From Hygrophila difformis (Eukaryota > Streptophyta > Magnoliopsida > Lamiales > Acanthaceae), in contig JAOANR010000011.1 in NCBI GenBank assembly GCA_030278955.1, positions 25,052,403 through 25,116,402 on the forward strand: DNA of 64,000 nt. The letters run 5' to 3'. Position 1 is the stretch's first letter, and each line of letters starts with the position of its first letter. Below are positions 15,530-28,588 of the stretch, one piece after another. Under the pieces are notes generated by a model. That model saw nothing but the letters and a program-made list of their open reading frames with translations. It was not told the origin of the DNA and ran no database searches. Position numbers and translations under genes: made by a program.

Positions 15530-17190
15530 TGTGAGTAGAATTATATTTTAACTAAAATTGTACATTTGAGTAGAATTATAGATTATGCTTAGTTTATTCC
15601 TAATCTTTACTGAATTGAATTTGTCTTTTCAGGATTCAAGAACATCTTTTGTCATCTTTTGTCATCATGATCTGTTGAATATGATGTTGTGTTGAGTGAA
15701 TTTTCTACTACATATTTTGGATAAGGGGATCTTGAAAGGCTGCTGCTTCTAATTAAAGGTGGATAAAGTAATTTATTTATTTACTTCTTTTTTACTTTTA
15801 GTACAGCTATGAGAGGACTAACAATAAAAATTGATCCTGTATCATCTATATCTATATTTGTTAACCTAGGGTAGCACCTTGTTATCTCAATAGGACATGA
15901 TTTTAATTATATGATGTTTACTCACTTGTATACATTATTGATTTTCTCATTCTCTTTGGCTCCTTATGGGTCTGCATATCAGGTTAGTTTTTAAGGCTTT
16001 ATGGTTTAATTTTATGCTTCATACAGATTCAATTTATTAGAATCCTGAACCTGAACCACCTCCATGCAAAAACAGGCTATTTTCTTAGGCCCCCTCCCAT
16101 TTTTGTCGAATCTATGGGATGTTCCATTCAATCAACTACTAGTATATCTCAAGGATGGTGATTCCTGCTTTTTGAATGCCGGGACCATGATAAGTGGTAA
16201 GCCATCGTTTCATATCTTCTTTAGCATGTCGGTTATTTTTTTATTTTCTTTTTTGTGAATTCCATATAAGTAGCTTGCTTGTGTTGTGGATAATAACATC
16301 AAAATAATGTAAAATTCATGTCTTACTAGTGAACATTCTGGATTAGCGATTCATTGATCTCTGACAACTGACGACACTTGGGATTCTTTGGAAAATTAAT
16401 TCTTCATGAATCTACAAAATTATATGAAATTGGTATTGTGATGTTAAGCATAAACAAAGTCATGCCGAGGAGAGTATGCATTTTGAGTTCTCACATAAAA
16501 GTGACTTCCACCAATTAACTGATTTCCAAGTATTTGGCCACAGGATGTGAAGTTGCGCCTTTATTGCCAATACTATTTATCATTGTCAACATGGGTTATA
16601 ACATATCATTGTTGCATCTGCTCAAGGTTTCTTCTGCTGTGGTGTCCTGTTTGGCATCGACACTTTCAGTTTAGTTTGGCAAAGTGATTCATGGGTTTGA
16701 AGTGCTTGGTATAATGAAAAGGTAGGATCCCCCAGATTTGTTTCCTTTCAGTCACTAATTTACCCCATGTGGGTATTATCTTCCTTGAAACTGCAATTTC
16801 TTCTATGCTTGGAATCATCCATAGTTTATATTTACTTGTCTATACATATTTGGTGCACATGACTGCAAAAGTTTTTATTTTTGAAGATACTGTAAATTGA
16901 TATGCCTTATGAGTAGTTATGGCATTCTGTAGGTACTAATGGTTGACATTGCTTGTATTTTGCAGGCACCAACAGGACCAGGGGATCAACCTCTTATGGA
17001 GATTAGGATCAAGTGATCAACGGTGTAACTATGCATGATAATCCACTTGGTGGTTAATTGATTATGATAAAATGCAATCTTATTGCCCATGTCTGTAGTG
17101 GTCGGTATTATATGTACACTTTAATTCCAAATTCATGGTGGTGGCTGGTGATGGAAAACTAAGGAAAACACAAATTCCTTCTTACGTTTT
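15530..17190. other. No recognisable gene
   Basis: Mostly T-rich DNA. One open stretch at 16064-16258 (+) has a coding-like segment (LWDVPFNQLLVYLKDGDSCF), but I do not recognise it. Nothing else is supportable. Confidence 0.4.
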
Positions 17191-17224
17191 ATCTAGCCTA
17201 ATCCAGCAGGAATTTTTTTGGACG

Positions 17225-17352
17225 AAAAAAAAAAACCAAGCTACTCGAGCTCGACTCAGTATTGATTTTTTCCTATCAAGTCAAGCTCGAGTAATGATTT
17301 TTTCCTATCAAGTCAAGCTCAAGTAGTTCACTACCCGGGCTCGACTCGACTC
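17225..17352. repeat. Short tandem repeat at a probable hAT-type element end
   Basis: A unit TTTTTTCCTATCAAGTCAAG occurs twice in tandem (17263-17321). It is followed by CTCGACTCGACTCG and CACCCCTA, a terminal octamer typical of plant hAT elements. The other end was not identified. Confidence 0.4.
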
Positions 17353-17374
17353 GATATCACCCCTAGCCAAACCG

Positions 17375-19085
17375 ATTTAAAAATTCATACAATGTCTGAT
17401 GACTACGAAATTTCAATAGTGGACAGCCAACACATAGAGGAACAACTTTTTTAATTTTACAGTTTTTGAAAATAAGTTGGGAAATAACCCAAAAATCAGC
17501 ATTACTACAGAGACAAGAAATTTCACTTCAAGATAGAAATCCCAACATGAGCACTAACATAGCAAACCATTTTTAAAAATTCTGAAAAATTTACAGTAGC
17601 TTGGGAACATCAAGCTGAACATTTTCTCTAGAGATAGCCATTTCAAATTGAGACCCTCAAATACGCCATTTACAGAAACCCTATTTTAAAAATCTCACTT
17701 CATCAGTAGTTTTCGGGCAACAGTGAAATTAAAATTCATAACTTTTTCAAGTAACTTCCAACAATCATGAAATTTTACAGAGTCATACTAGATACATTTT
17801 TTTAACATTTTAGAAGAAGAAACTAATGAAGAAAAATGAGCATAATATAGCCTAATTTACTATGCAATTCTGAATACTAAAGGTGACAGATTTTTTGACA
17901 GCAAGATAAGACAAACCAGATCGTTTTTAGGGAAGTAAATGGAATCCAATTTTGATGAAATTCGATAGGAATATAATTGATTTTAGGAACAACTTTCATG
18001 CAGAAATGATTTCGAGAAATTGAACTTAACATGGTCGAAACTGCGGATTTCAGAAAACACACATAAGATCTATTGTGACAGATTTGGCAAATGATTGGAA
18101 TCGACCTATATCTTGAAAACTACTCAAAGAAAACCTCCAAAAATTGGTTTTTATGGTATTAACTTACTTATAAGTGGATTGGTGTCAAGAAATCCACATA
18201 TCGAAGCCTATAGAGTGTCTGAAAATCCTCCTCCTTCGCTGCAACACTTCTGAAAACTAGGTTTGGACACATGGTGAAAGATTCTTAGTTTTAAACCCTT
18301 AAAACTCGAATTGAGAATGAAGTAAGGTCTTGGAGACAATCTTACCTAATGTATTAATGAATTGGATGAAGTAGACTCGTCCTCCTTACCAAGGACTTGA
18401 AGAACACTCCCAAGTTTCTCACCAACTCTCTCAATGAAGCTGATTTTCGGATGGGGGTTTGTTGGGGTGTTTTGGACTCATTTTTGGGGATGGGTTGGGG
18501 TGTTTATGGCTTCTAAATGATGCCTTAATGTTTCCTCGGGACTTAGGATGGTATTAAGGCAGTCAAGTCTCGGAATATGCAACCACCAACTCCCAACATT
18601 CATCCCTTATCATCTATTCAATGTATAATAACTCTCTTATCCAATTTATCTTCTTTACTGACTTTGTACACTCTTTAATCCATTCAAATCCGAACAAGGG
18701 AGCCTCCAAACATCCCTTAAGGTATGCGGAAGGTTCATGGCTTGATTCAAGGGACTAGGGTTCGAAATAAATGACCAAAATGCGTTGAAACGGGTTGGCC
18801 GTACTGCTGCCAATGCTGGCGCGCTGGGGGCGCACCGGAGCGCCCCGAGCGCGCGACCCTTTCTTCTTGTTCTTCTTTATTTTATTTATATATTCTGATT
18901 ATATTATGAGTCTCAACTTTGGGAATTTTCCGGATTCGTTGGAATAATTTGGTAAACCTATTCCGAGTCGTTATCGTCCAAAATAATTAATTCCGCTCTC
19001 TCGAAATTATTTCAGTTTTGAGAACTTAATTCAATCTTTCGATCTTAGAGTTAAATTTCTCAATTTTAATTTCTCGGGTATTACA
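17375..19085 (-). mobile_element. Truncated gypsy LTR fragment
   Basis: The block ends CTCGGGTATTACA, the terminus shared by the gypsy LTRs in this window, and parallels the 3' half of the LTR at 38365-41697: the same order of 'aaattttacag' motifs, a GC-rich patch at about 18815-18865, then TTCCGCTCTCTCG. Its left half is missing. Orientation is inferred as minus by comparison. Confidence 0.6.
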
Positions 19086-19934
19086 ACGGCTCTTCCATAC
19101 ATATTTACGATACAACACTATCTAATTTTGAGACTGAATCCGATTGCTCATAAAATGTCAATGATTGATTATCGAAGGGATATGTCGTGTCTTCTAATCA
19201 CAGTTGATTCCAAACTGTGATTCACATAGGTAGTCCGCTTTATCTTTTATTGCTTGTTAATTTTCATATTTTGGTATAAGTACCTAGCTCGATCTATGCC
19301 ATTTTCCTTCAAAATATGTATGATTTTAATGTTCATGGATATTCTGAATTAGGAAATCTTTCCGTAGTACACTTCCTCCATTTTCAAAAAATTGAAACAT
19401 TAATGCATTTCACCCAATCCAATACACATTTTTAACGCTTAATATCTCAAATTCTGTAAAAAGATTATCATTTAGAATAATTTAATATCTCAAATTGTAT
19501 AAAAATTTAAAATTCTAAAACTACTCGATTAGATAAATCCAACAAGATCCCAATATATAAAAGTATCTTTTATAGATAATTTTGAGGATGGACCAAGACG
19601 TGGATTACAAGGTTGAGTGAACATAGCTATCATACATCTATGTGTTATGTCTTGTTGTGGGATCATGGGATTTCTATTTGCTACTAGACATTTGCTTTGA
19701 ATTAGTAACTACTGTTATCATGTGTATTATTTGATGAATGTCCTGGATGTCCCGCGAGCCTCATGTTTTATAGGTGGAATTGCCTACCTGAGGAATTTAT
19801 CACATGACTTGATACTTGATTGGATCAGATGTGAATCTAATGCATCTAATTCTATAGTGTGACGTAGAAATCGTTATCGTCATTTAAGGTTGTTTCTTGT
19901 GCTACCATATTTCACCTATAAGTCAACCTTGGGA
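19086..19934. other. No recognisable gene
   Basis: AT-rich DNA between two LTRs; nothing recognised. Confidence 0.5.
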
Positions 19935-22418
19935 TGTAATGCCCCAAAAATTTACACCAATTTTTGTGACGTCACTGCCGTGTTATCTCACTTAAACTGC
20001 TGGCCAATCAATTTAAGATCAATAACACAAAGCCTGACAATCAGAAACCCAACAAAGGCATAATATCAGAGTAAAACAGAAACAGAGTGCACACATACTC
20101 AAAGTAATTCGCCTACAAGCCTCATACAGTACAATACAACAATATTTCTCATAACTGTCATAATACCAAGTGCATAACAGGAATAACAGAAATCGGTCCA
20201 CAGACCAAGTCCAACATCACGGAAATATTCAGAAATAGCAAACAAGTCACAACTAGAAAGCATAATTTCGAAACAACATCAGCCATTACATAGGAATGCC
20301 TCCCTAGTAGATCACTCAGCCCCAAACCCATCACCATGATCATGCTCTCCATACTCCTCGGGAATATCTATAAGAAAGACAAAATGCAAGGTGTCAGTAC
20401 ATAAGTACTGAGCAAGAGTAGGAACAGCTGGGTAAACGGGGAACGAGATTAGCACAGTTAAATGATAGTTTATATAATTGCATAATTAAATAATTAAAAC
20501 ATCACACCGTCCCATATCAGTGCTTCAACCACGTTATACACTGCAAAATAAATATTAATATGAATGATGAATGAAATGCAATGAACTAAGTGCCTATCTA
20601 TCCTAAATGCAAGACAGAAGATGTCTAGCGCGCATCCTAATACCATGGCTGGCATTCTTTCCCATTAAGGATCCATTTCTCCTTAATGATCGACACTACA
20701 TGCATAAAGGGGTAAGTGAACTTACGGAGTGGCATCCCCAAGGATCGAACCACAGACAGCGGGTAGAGGCCAGAGCATCTCGCTCTCGAAAGCTACATGC
20801 CTAGAACTAAGTTATCGAAAGCATAAACATATAATAATCACAATAGACATACCCAAGGTAATCAAATAATCAAGTATGCCCAGTTAATAACTCGAAAGCA
20901 TAGACATGATATATGTATCATCAAGAATATAAATTCACATATATTGCATAACCATAATTTGCATGCCCAAGATAATCAAATAATCAAATATGCCCAGATA
21001 ATAACTCGAAAGCATAAACATGATATCTGTATCCTCGAAAGCATAGTATATCATTGATCATCATAATATTAAAGCATGCCCAATCCCAAGATTCGGAAGC
21101 ATAATAAAGTAATTCTCAAGCCCAACGACTAAGATTTAGTTCCGTGTTAGCCAAACCCCACATATTGGCTCGCAACTCAGTTACAAGAGTTAGGTTCAAG
21201 CTCAATCGGTTTTCCTTAGTTTCTAAGGCATAAATGATTCCACGAGGTCAATATCAACAATCATAATATGAGTACCAACAATGTTTAGACAATCTTTTAA
21301 CATTTTTCAAGGCATAGGAATGAGTAATAAGCGAGAAACACGAAAGGGACTAAAAAATGGAAGAGAGCAGCAAATCAGGCGCGCAAGTTACACCCTTGGG
21401 CGCCACACTGGCGCCCAGGGCCATTTTCAGGCGCCACCCAGGCATGGTGGCGGCTCAGTCTGAAACCTGGAGAACAGGGGCACTGCATTGGCGCCCCAGA
21501 CAATTTCTGGGCGCCGCCAAGGCTTTGCGGCACCCAGACTGGGCGCAAACAGAACAACGAACGCTGTTCTGCGTTCTTCTTCCACCCTTCTCCCATTTTT
21601 CCCCCACTTTGAGCTAAATCCTACTCTTGCCTTGGATTTATGATATCCTAACACTTCAATTTCAGCTTCCAAGCTCCTCCAATCACCAACACCAAGCTAC
21701 AATGCAACAATTCAACACCAAAATCACCAAAACATATCAAGAACCAACATGCAATGGTGTGGAGCTTAACCCATCAAATTACCCATCCAAAAATAACAAT
21801 AAACTCACCTCAAATTCCGTAATCAAGCTTCAAACTCAAATTTCAGATTCGGACCCCAACCCAAGCCATTGCCAAAGATTCCAACCAAATCCTTCCATTC
21901 CCGTCACAGAACATCTCTCCTCTAAAAACCACTCCAAACATTACCAAAACAAAAGCTTGGTAATGGAAATCGCTTACCTCAAGTAGTATGTTGAATCCCC
22001 CTCTTGGATTAGCACTAAAATCAGTAACTGGACAAGAACTTGAAGAACCCTAGCTCCTCCAAAGGTAAGTGACGGGAATGGTGTAATTTTGGGGTTTCAA
22101 GTGAGTCTTCCACCCCCAACATCCGGTTTCTCTCTCAACATCCGGTCTCTCTCTCAATAAATAAGGCCATCGGCCGGGCTAGATGCTGTGGGCTGGGCTG
22201 GAGGATATGTTTATTGGACCGGGCTCTCAAGTATTGGGTCATTACTTACCCACTCATTTAAATTGAGCACTTGGGCTCTTATTCTCTTGTGGTTTGAACC
22301 CACTCATTCTTCCACTTCAATCCAAAACTCACCTATAATTAATCCATGAGATGGGTATTTAGTCAATTAACCATAATTAATCAAATTAATTATGTGTTAG
22401 TTAAATTGGGGTATTACA
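19935..22418 (-). mobile_element. 3' LTR of old gypsy element H
   Basis: The LTR runs TGTAATGCCCC ... GGGGTATTACA on the plus strand. It is immediately followed by a C-rich tract (CCCTCCCCCCTTAG), which on the minus strand is the polypurine tract, and then by the end of a chromodomain ORF on the minus strand. That order defines a minus-oriented element with this as its 3' LTR. It contains two copies of a 50-bp motif about 114 bp apart (from 20851), a hairpin at 20395-20410 and a GC-rich patch with GGCGCC palindromes at 21380-21550. Confidence 0.8.
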
Positions 22419-22602
22419 ATCCCTCCCCCCTTAGGATCATCGTCCTCGAATGAAAAGTATGGGTTGAAGTAAGTTACTTCCTTGAATTGGAGCTAGGTCC
22501 AATTCAGGATATCGCTCCAACATGCTATCTTCGTCTCCTAAGTGGCATCTCCTACTCCGTAACCGGAAAAAAGTACTTTCACCATCTTGATCACCTTGTT
22601 GC
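22419..22602 (-). pseudogene. Element H: end of pol (chromodomain tail) and polypurine tract
   Basis: The minus strand reads RNKVIKMVKVLF followed by a degraded remainder, ending FEDDDPKGGG and then the purine tract AAGGGGGGAGGG at 22423-22434. Chromovirus integrases end in a chromodomain that targets insertion to heterochromatin. An in-frame stop interrupts the tail. The upstream part of the same domain continues at 36488, after the 13.9-kb insertion of element N. Confidence 0.8.
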
Positions 22603-24870
22603 GAAGTTGTTACACCCCGGATTTGATCACCCAGGCCGGGATGCCACCGCCACACCTCCGAAGCAAGACTCGACTTCATTCGAGCTCACTTGAGAGATGC
22701 AAGGCTAATGGTATAAAATAATTTAAAACAACGAAGTCCGGAAATAATTATATTTAAAAATAATAATCATCCATATACGATACTCGTCAAGTCTACGCAG
22801 CAGAAATATAAGTTTATGTAGCGGAAATAAAATCTAGGGCCGACATGTCCAAAACACGGGTTAACAGACCCGTATGGAGTCATATGCAGTGAATAAAAAC
22901 GTCCAAAATAAATCCCCCCGGATGTATGCTCATGCTTCATACTCTGTCATAGAAAAACATAAACAAAATTTATCAGTATTAAGGAATACTGAGTAAGACA
23001 ATTCCTAGCATAAAGGGGTTTCTAATTATTAAATTTTAAAAATTCATTTTAAGCATGCATGTTTAGACAATAATAAAATCCATAATTTCTCATAATCAAT
23101 TTAATTTGAAAACGACGATTTAACGCATATGCATGAATTTAAAGACATAATTTAAAAATGCATTATTTACAACATAAATAAATAAATAAACATTTAAATC
23201 TTTTAAATTTTCTTCCGTTAACTAAGAAGAGGACGCCACAACCAAATATCTCAAGTATCTCAAGTATCTCGTTTCTCATGTATCAAGTTTCGGAAAATTG
23301 CCGAAGCAACCCGCTTATTGGCCATATACAGTACCACTCCGGAGCCTCGAGTAACCCCATTCGGATACACTCGAGAGTGTAGACTAATTTCTCAATGGCC
23401 GTTTTGGCACAATTTCACAATATATCACATTTCGTCCACTGGGGCATGAATTTCAAGATAGAGGGGCACCCTGCAGAGCACTCACCCCCTACTTAACGTG
23501 GAGATCTAGCTCGGCCTAGATTAACGAGATTTATAAAAATGTTTTTATTGTTTTGACATATCTCACAAATCATGTGTTTCTCAAAAGTCGAGTTTTTCAA
23601 AATTTTAACCAAGCCATTGCCACAGTTTACGCCATCTCAGTTTAAAACTTCATTTCAAAGGCAAGCGACTTGAAATTTTTACAGTAGCTCAAAAACACGC
23701 TAACGAAATTATGTGAGGAAACGAGTGAAATTTTACAATCTTTGCAAAGTATAAAATCTGCCAACTTTTTCTGAACAACGCACTCATTTTCAAAGAGTTT
23801 TGACAAAGCAAACGACCTCCAAAATTTATGAAATTTTGCAGGAACTTAAAAGACACCAAAATAAACAAGTTTTATTAGGCCTATTTATGCAAATTCATTA
23901 TGGATTAAGTCAGATTAATTCACTAAGTTCAGACTTAAAATCTGTCGACTTTTTCTTCAACGACACAGTGTATTCAAAACGAGTTTTGACTATCCAAATG
24001 TTAATGAAAATGCATGAAATTTTACAGGCATGATCTCAAGACAATTATCTACAACTTTTATGTTTTCACCGAAGATTCGTTTTGACCATGTAAACTGTAG
24101 TGATTTTCGAAAAGTTCATGCATCACCGAAAATCTTCGACGCGGTTTGGGGTATCAAATCTTAATAAAAATGCATGAAATTTTGACACAACCTAGATTAT
24201 GATGTTAGGAACCAATCTAGTTCGGAGTTTTTGGTTTCGGATTTCGAAATAGGGTTTTTTAGCCAATCTCAGAAAATGCGTAAAGATTGAATCTTTATGT
24301 CCGATTTTAGTGTTTGGATTAAAACTAATGTTTCGAACGATTCTAAACCACAATATTGATATGTAAGGCATTATCTTACTTGATTTTCATCCTAAACTAT
24401 CTCGGGGTCGTCCGGGCTCTAAGATTTGTCACGAACGGATCTCCTCAACACGAATCCTCCTCCTTTGGCCACGAATTCGAATCGAAAGAAAAAATCTAGG
24501 GTTCGATCGAATTTTCGGGTTTGAAAAGATGAATGGAAACTTATGAACGACTTACCAACAATCTGGAATACCAAAATCCTTGTTCTCCACGCCTCCTTGT
24601 TCGGATTTGGTCGCCGAAAATTGGTCGGAAAGCAAGAACACAAGAGAATATGGGGTTTTCGGTTTTGGGAGAAGTGAAGAGAGTTTTTGAGAGAATGGGG
24701 CTGTTCTAGGTCGAATTTAGGGTTAGGGAGCAGCCTAATATCGACCTCAATGCCCTTCCATAGCCTGGGATTGAGTTACCAAAGTCGGGGGTCGAAAAAT
24801 AAGGTAAGAAATCGTAGAAAACCGAAAGTTGATCATCCACTATGGTGTGGCGTGGTCTCGGCGCGGGATT

Positions 24871-27800
24871 TGTAATACCCGGGATTTTTATCGGCGTCCA
24901 AAGGAATAAAATTTATTTCTTAATCCGATCAAGGTCGAAATATCTCCGAGAATAAGAAAATAATTTATCACAATAAATAATTGCTCGTAAATGAAACGCC
25001 GATAGATTCAAAAATTCAAAATGGAATAAAAGAGGGAAAGGAAGCCCGAAGACATTCCATTAATCGAGTCAAAAGAATTGAAATTAAATTCAAGAAAGAA
25101 AAGAATTTTAATTCCAAAAACCCGTGAAGTCAGAAATAATTTAATTAGACAAATTGTTGCACGGGAGCCAAAAGACGATGAATTAGAAGCCGAAAAATCC
25201 GAAACCGACGGACTTAAGATTTCAAACACGAAATCAATTTCAAGTCGAAATAGATTTAAGATAGGAATCGTGATCCGAGAATGACCCGGAAAAATCGAGC
25301 CCGAAAATGTAAGAGGATAGAAACCTGAAAGAGAGGAGAAAAGGCCCGACGGGATCGCACGGCCCAGACCAGGCCGCGCGCTCTCCGCGTGGGGTTTGGC
25401 CAAACCCCGCGCCAACCACACAGGCAACTGTACTTGACGCGGTTATGCGATTTTCTTGCCATATTTTCGGCCCTCTACCATGGAAACTCGGTCAAAAACG
25501 GGGGGAAAGGATTATGGGCGATTTATGGCTGATCCCAACATCCTAAAACACATTATTTCAGATCCTATTCACCCTCATTACCCCTCACTTTCTCTCATTT
25601 GTTCATCCAATCCAAAAACCCCAAGTTTCTTGTATTCTTGAACGTCCGACGAACAAACCGGAGCAAGGAGGACGTGGAGAGGAAGTGTTCACACACTAGA
25701 TAGTGGTAAGATGAAGTCTTGAACTTCGTTTCATAGTTTTCGTCGGATTTAGATTCTAACTTATGGTTTTTATTCTCAAAAACACAAATCGGAGTCAAAG
25801 GAAGAAGAACCGTGTTGAGGCGATCCGTTCGTAGCCATCCGTAGATTCTGGACGACCCAAGGGCTGTTTAGAACTCATATTATGTAAGTTAATTCCTACA
25901 TACAGTCTTTGGTGGCTAAAAATCGACCGAACATAAGATTCAACTCAAGAAATTAATAAAATCTGTCAAAAGAGGTTTCACACGCGCGCAGTGTTTTTGG
26001 ATGAATTTTTCGAACCCTTAAAATCTTCAAACAAGAAAACCCAAAACATAAAAAGTGTTTTAAGACACAGGTCTACATGCTGTAAAATTTGCATAATTTT
26101 TCAACGTGTTTTGATATCCGAAAATGGCCGAGAACCAACCTGCCTTTAGAGTTGATTTTGAAACGGTGACATATTTGATATCCGACCAAAACCCCTATTT
26201 CCAGAGTTCAAACCGAAAAACTCAAAACTAGAATTTTGATCCTAAGACCTTAAGCTATGTTGTGTAAGAATTTCATAGATTTCCATCGAGTTTTACTATC
26301 CCAAATCGCATCGGACATAACCTGTGAACTTATGAAACTTTCGAAATCTGGCAGTGCATTTGTTTGAACTTGTTGTGCATTTTTCTATCACTTGTAGTCA
26401 AAACTAATCTTTGGTAAAAATATAAAAGTTGTAGATAAATGTCTTGAGAACATGCCTGTAAAATTTTGTACATTTCTTTAAACTTTGGACAGTCAAAACC
26501 GTTTTGAATACACTGTGTCCGAGAAGGAAAAGTCGACAGATTTTTGAACCGAACTTAGTGGATTAATCTGACTTAATCCGTGATGAATTTGCATAATTTG
26601 CCTCTAATAAACTTGTTTATTTTGGTGTCTTCTAAGTGCCTATAAAATTTCATAAATTTTGGAGGTCGTTTGCTCGGTCAAAAACTCTTTTGAAAATCAG
26701 TGCGCTGTGTAGACAATTATGACAGATTTTGGCTTTTGTAAAGTTTGTAAAATTTCACCCATTTCCTTACATAATTTTGGAAAACTTAAAACACGAAAGT
26801 TGTTCGTTAGCGTGTTTTTGATCTACTGTAGAAATTTGAAGTCGATTGCCTTTGAAATGAAATTTTAAACTGAGATGGCGTAAAATGTGGCAATGGCTTG
26901 GTTGAATGTTGAGAAACTCGTCTTTTGAGAAACACATGATTTGTGAGATATGTCTAAACAAACAAAAACATTCTTCTAAATTATTTTGAAACATTGGTGA
27001 TTGTGACCAAGTTAGATATTATCAATATTGACTATGTGGCTTGTGGACATAAGGGCCCAAGCGTATGTCTAGCGGACGTAGAGCCCTAGCGCGATATTGA
27101 TTATGTGGCTTGTGGACATAAGGGCCCAAGCGTATGACTAGCGGACGTAAGGGCCCTAGTGAAATATTGACCATGAGGCTAGTGGACATAAGATCCCTAG
27201 CGAATGTTGATCTATAAAAGAAACGAAATGAGAAATTTATAAGAGACTCGATTAAATCCGCGAATGGTGATCTATAAAAGAAACGGAACGAGAAATTTAT
27301 AAGAGATTCGATTAAATCCTTGTTAAAGTGTGTTTAGTTTATGTCAATTTATTTGATTCCCTAGCAAGTTATATATGTGGTCATTTGGCATGCATACCTT
27401 CGATTTATACAATTAAATCCCATTATCTTGTCGAGCTAATTTATGTAGTGCATGCAATTACGCTAAATGTTAGTCAATTCTTTCTTAAATAATTAAAGGC
27501 TTTGAAACCTCATTAATGTATGATAGGGGTTAACTTACTCAGCATGTTTATGCTGACAAAACCGTTGCTCTCTTTTTCTTTTCAGAGTATGGGGCTTACA
27601 CATGAGCATAGCATGCATTGGGATTTTGGAAATGTTTACACTCGTTTTTATACATGACTGCATAACGGGCCTGTTTAACCCGTGTTTTGGCCATGTCGGC
27701 CCAGTATTTAAATTTCCGCTGCATTACAATTATATATGTAAATATTACATTCCGCTGCAACTTTAATATTATTATTTTTAACTTATATTACAATGGGCTG

Positions 27801-27928
27801 TTTGAATGTTTTAAATTTTGAAAAACCATAGTCTTGCATCTTTTTAGCAAGCTCGGAGAAACCGTGTCTTGCTAGGGAGGTGTGGCGGTGACATCCCGAC
27901 CTGGGTTATCAAAAACCGAGGTGTTACA
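24871..27928 (+). mobile_element. Solo LTR nested in element N's 3' LTR
   Basis: Runs TGTAATACCCGGG ... CGAGGTGTTACA in the plus sense, opposite to N. It is flanked by GGATT on the left and GGATC on the right; the uninterrupted LTR copy at about 35848 reads GGGGGATCCTTCC, giving the empty site. No coding internal region is present, so it is a solo LTR, probably left by LTR-LTR recombination. It contains minisatellites at 27028-27320, a hairpin at 27540-27555 and a TTTTCTTTTCAG/AGTATG acceptor-like site. Confidence 0.87.
27028..27320. repeat. Minisatellite inside the nested LTR
   Basis: Three imperfect copies of a roughly 70-bp unit containing GCTTGTGGACATAAGGGCCC are followed by two copies of another unit of about 70 bp containing TGATCTATAAAAGAAACG. 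Confidence 0.85.
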
Positions 27929-28566
27929 GGATCCTTCCAGACCGTGCGCCCACCGCGCGGCTCTTGGTAGGGTTGCATCGTGAGCCGGGCCGTGCGATCC
28001 GTTGGGACTTTCCTCCTCTCGTTAGGGTTTCTATTCTCCTACGTTCTCGAGCTCGATTTTCCGGGTCATTCTCGGATTACGATTCCTATCCTAAATTTTA
28101 TTTCGTCTTTAATTGGTTTCATATTTGAATTCTTGAATCCATTGAATTTAAATTCACCGGCGTCGAATTCGTCGTCTTTCGATTCCCGTGCAATGATTTA
28201 TTTATTTAAATCATTTTCGACTTCACGGTTCTTGGAATTAAAATTCCCTTGCTCTTCGATTTTAATTCCATTTCCTATTATCAAAAGTCTCGGGTATTAC
28301 AGTCTACCCCCCTTAAGAATCAACTTCGTCCTCGAAGTTGCACGACTTATTGTTCGATTGTTTGATGGTTTGGTTGTTTGATCATGTGTGATTGTTTGGT
28401 TATTGTTGTTTGATTATTGGTCGTTTGTTTGTTTGTGATTATTTGACTGAACCCACAATTGAAATTTCCAAGTTGCCTACGTACCCTGTGAAGGGATCAA
28501 GTCATTAAGTAGTTCAAAACAATTCGAATTTGTTTATTTGGGATACAAAATATTCGGGTCGTTACA

Positions 28567-28581
28567 TCCTCCCCCCTTAAG
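28567..28581 (-). promoter_or_regulatory. Element N polypurine tract
   Basis: On the minus strand CTTAAGGGGGGAGGA directly abuts the 3' LTR. It would prime plus-strand DNA synthesis in reverse transcription. Confidence 0.85.
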
Positions 28582-28588
28582 ATTACAG

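Larger units (their letters stand above)
22608..28566 (-). mobile_element. Element N: 3' LTR (interrupted by a solo LTR)
   Basis: Starts TGTTACACCCCGG and ends GGGTCGTTACA. Removing the nested insertion 24871-27928 leaves about 2.9 kb that aligns along its length with the other LTR at 33515-36482. The 5 bp before it (GAAGT, 22603-22607) recur right after the other LTR (36483-36487), so the two LTRs bound one element. The adjacent purine tract at 28567 places this LTR at the element's 3' end on the minus strand. Confidence 0.88.

Noticed and set aside
27028..27320. CRISPR-like array
   Set aside because: Units are contiguous imperfect tandem repeats with no unique spacers, in a plant LTR; a minisatellite explains them.
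27980..28381. 133-codon ORF starting MSRAVRSVG, also present at 35897-36289
   Set aside because: Conserved only because both positions are the paired LTRs of element N; no domain, and it crosses the old purine tract.
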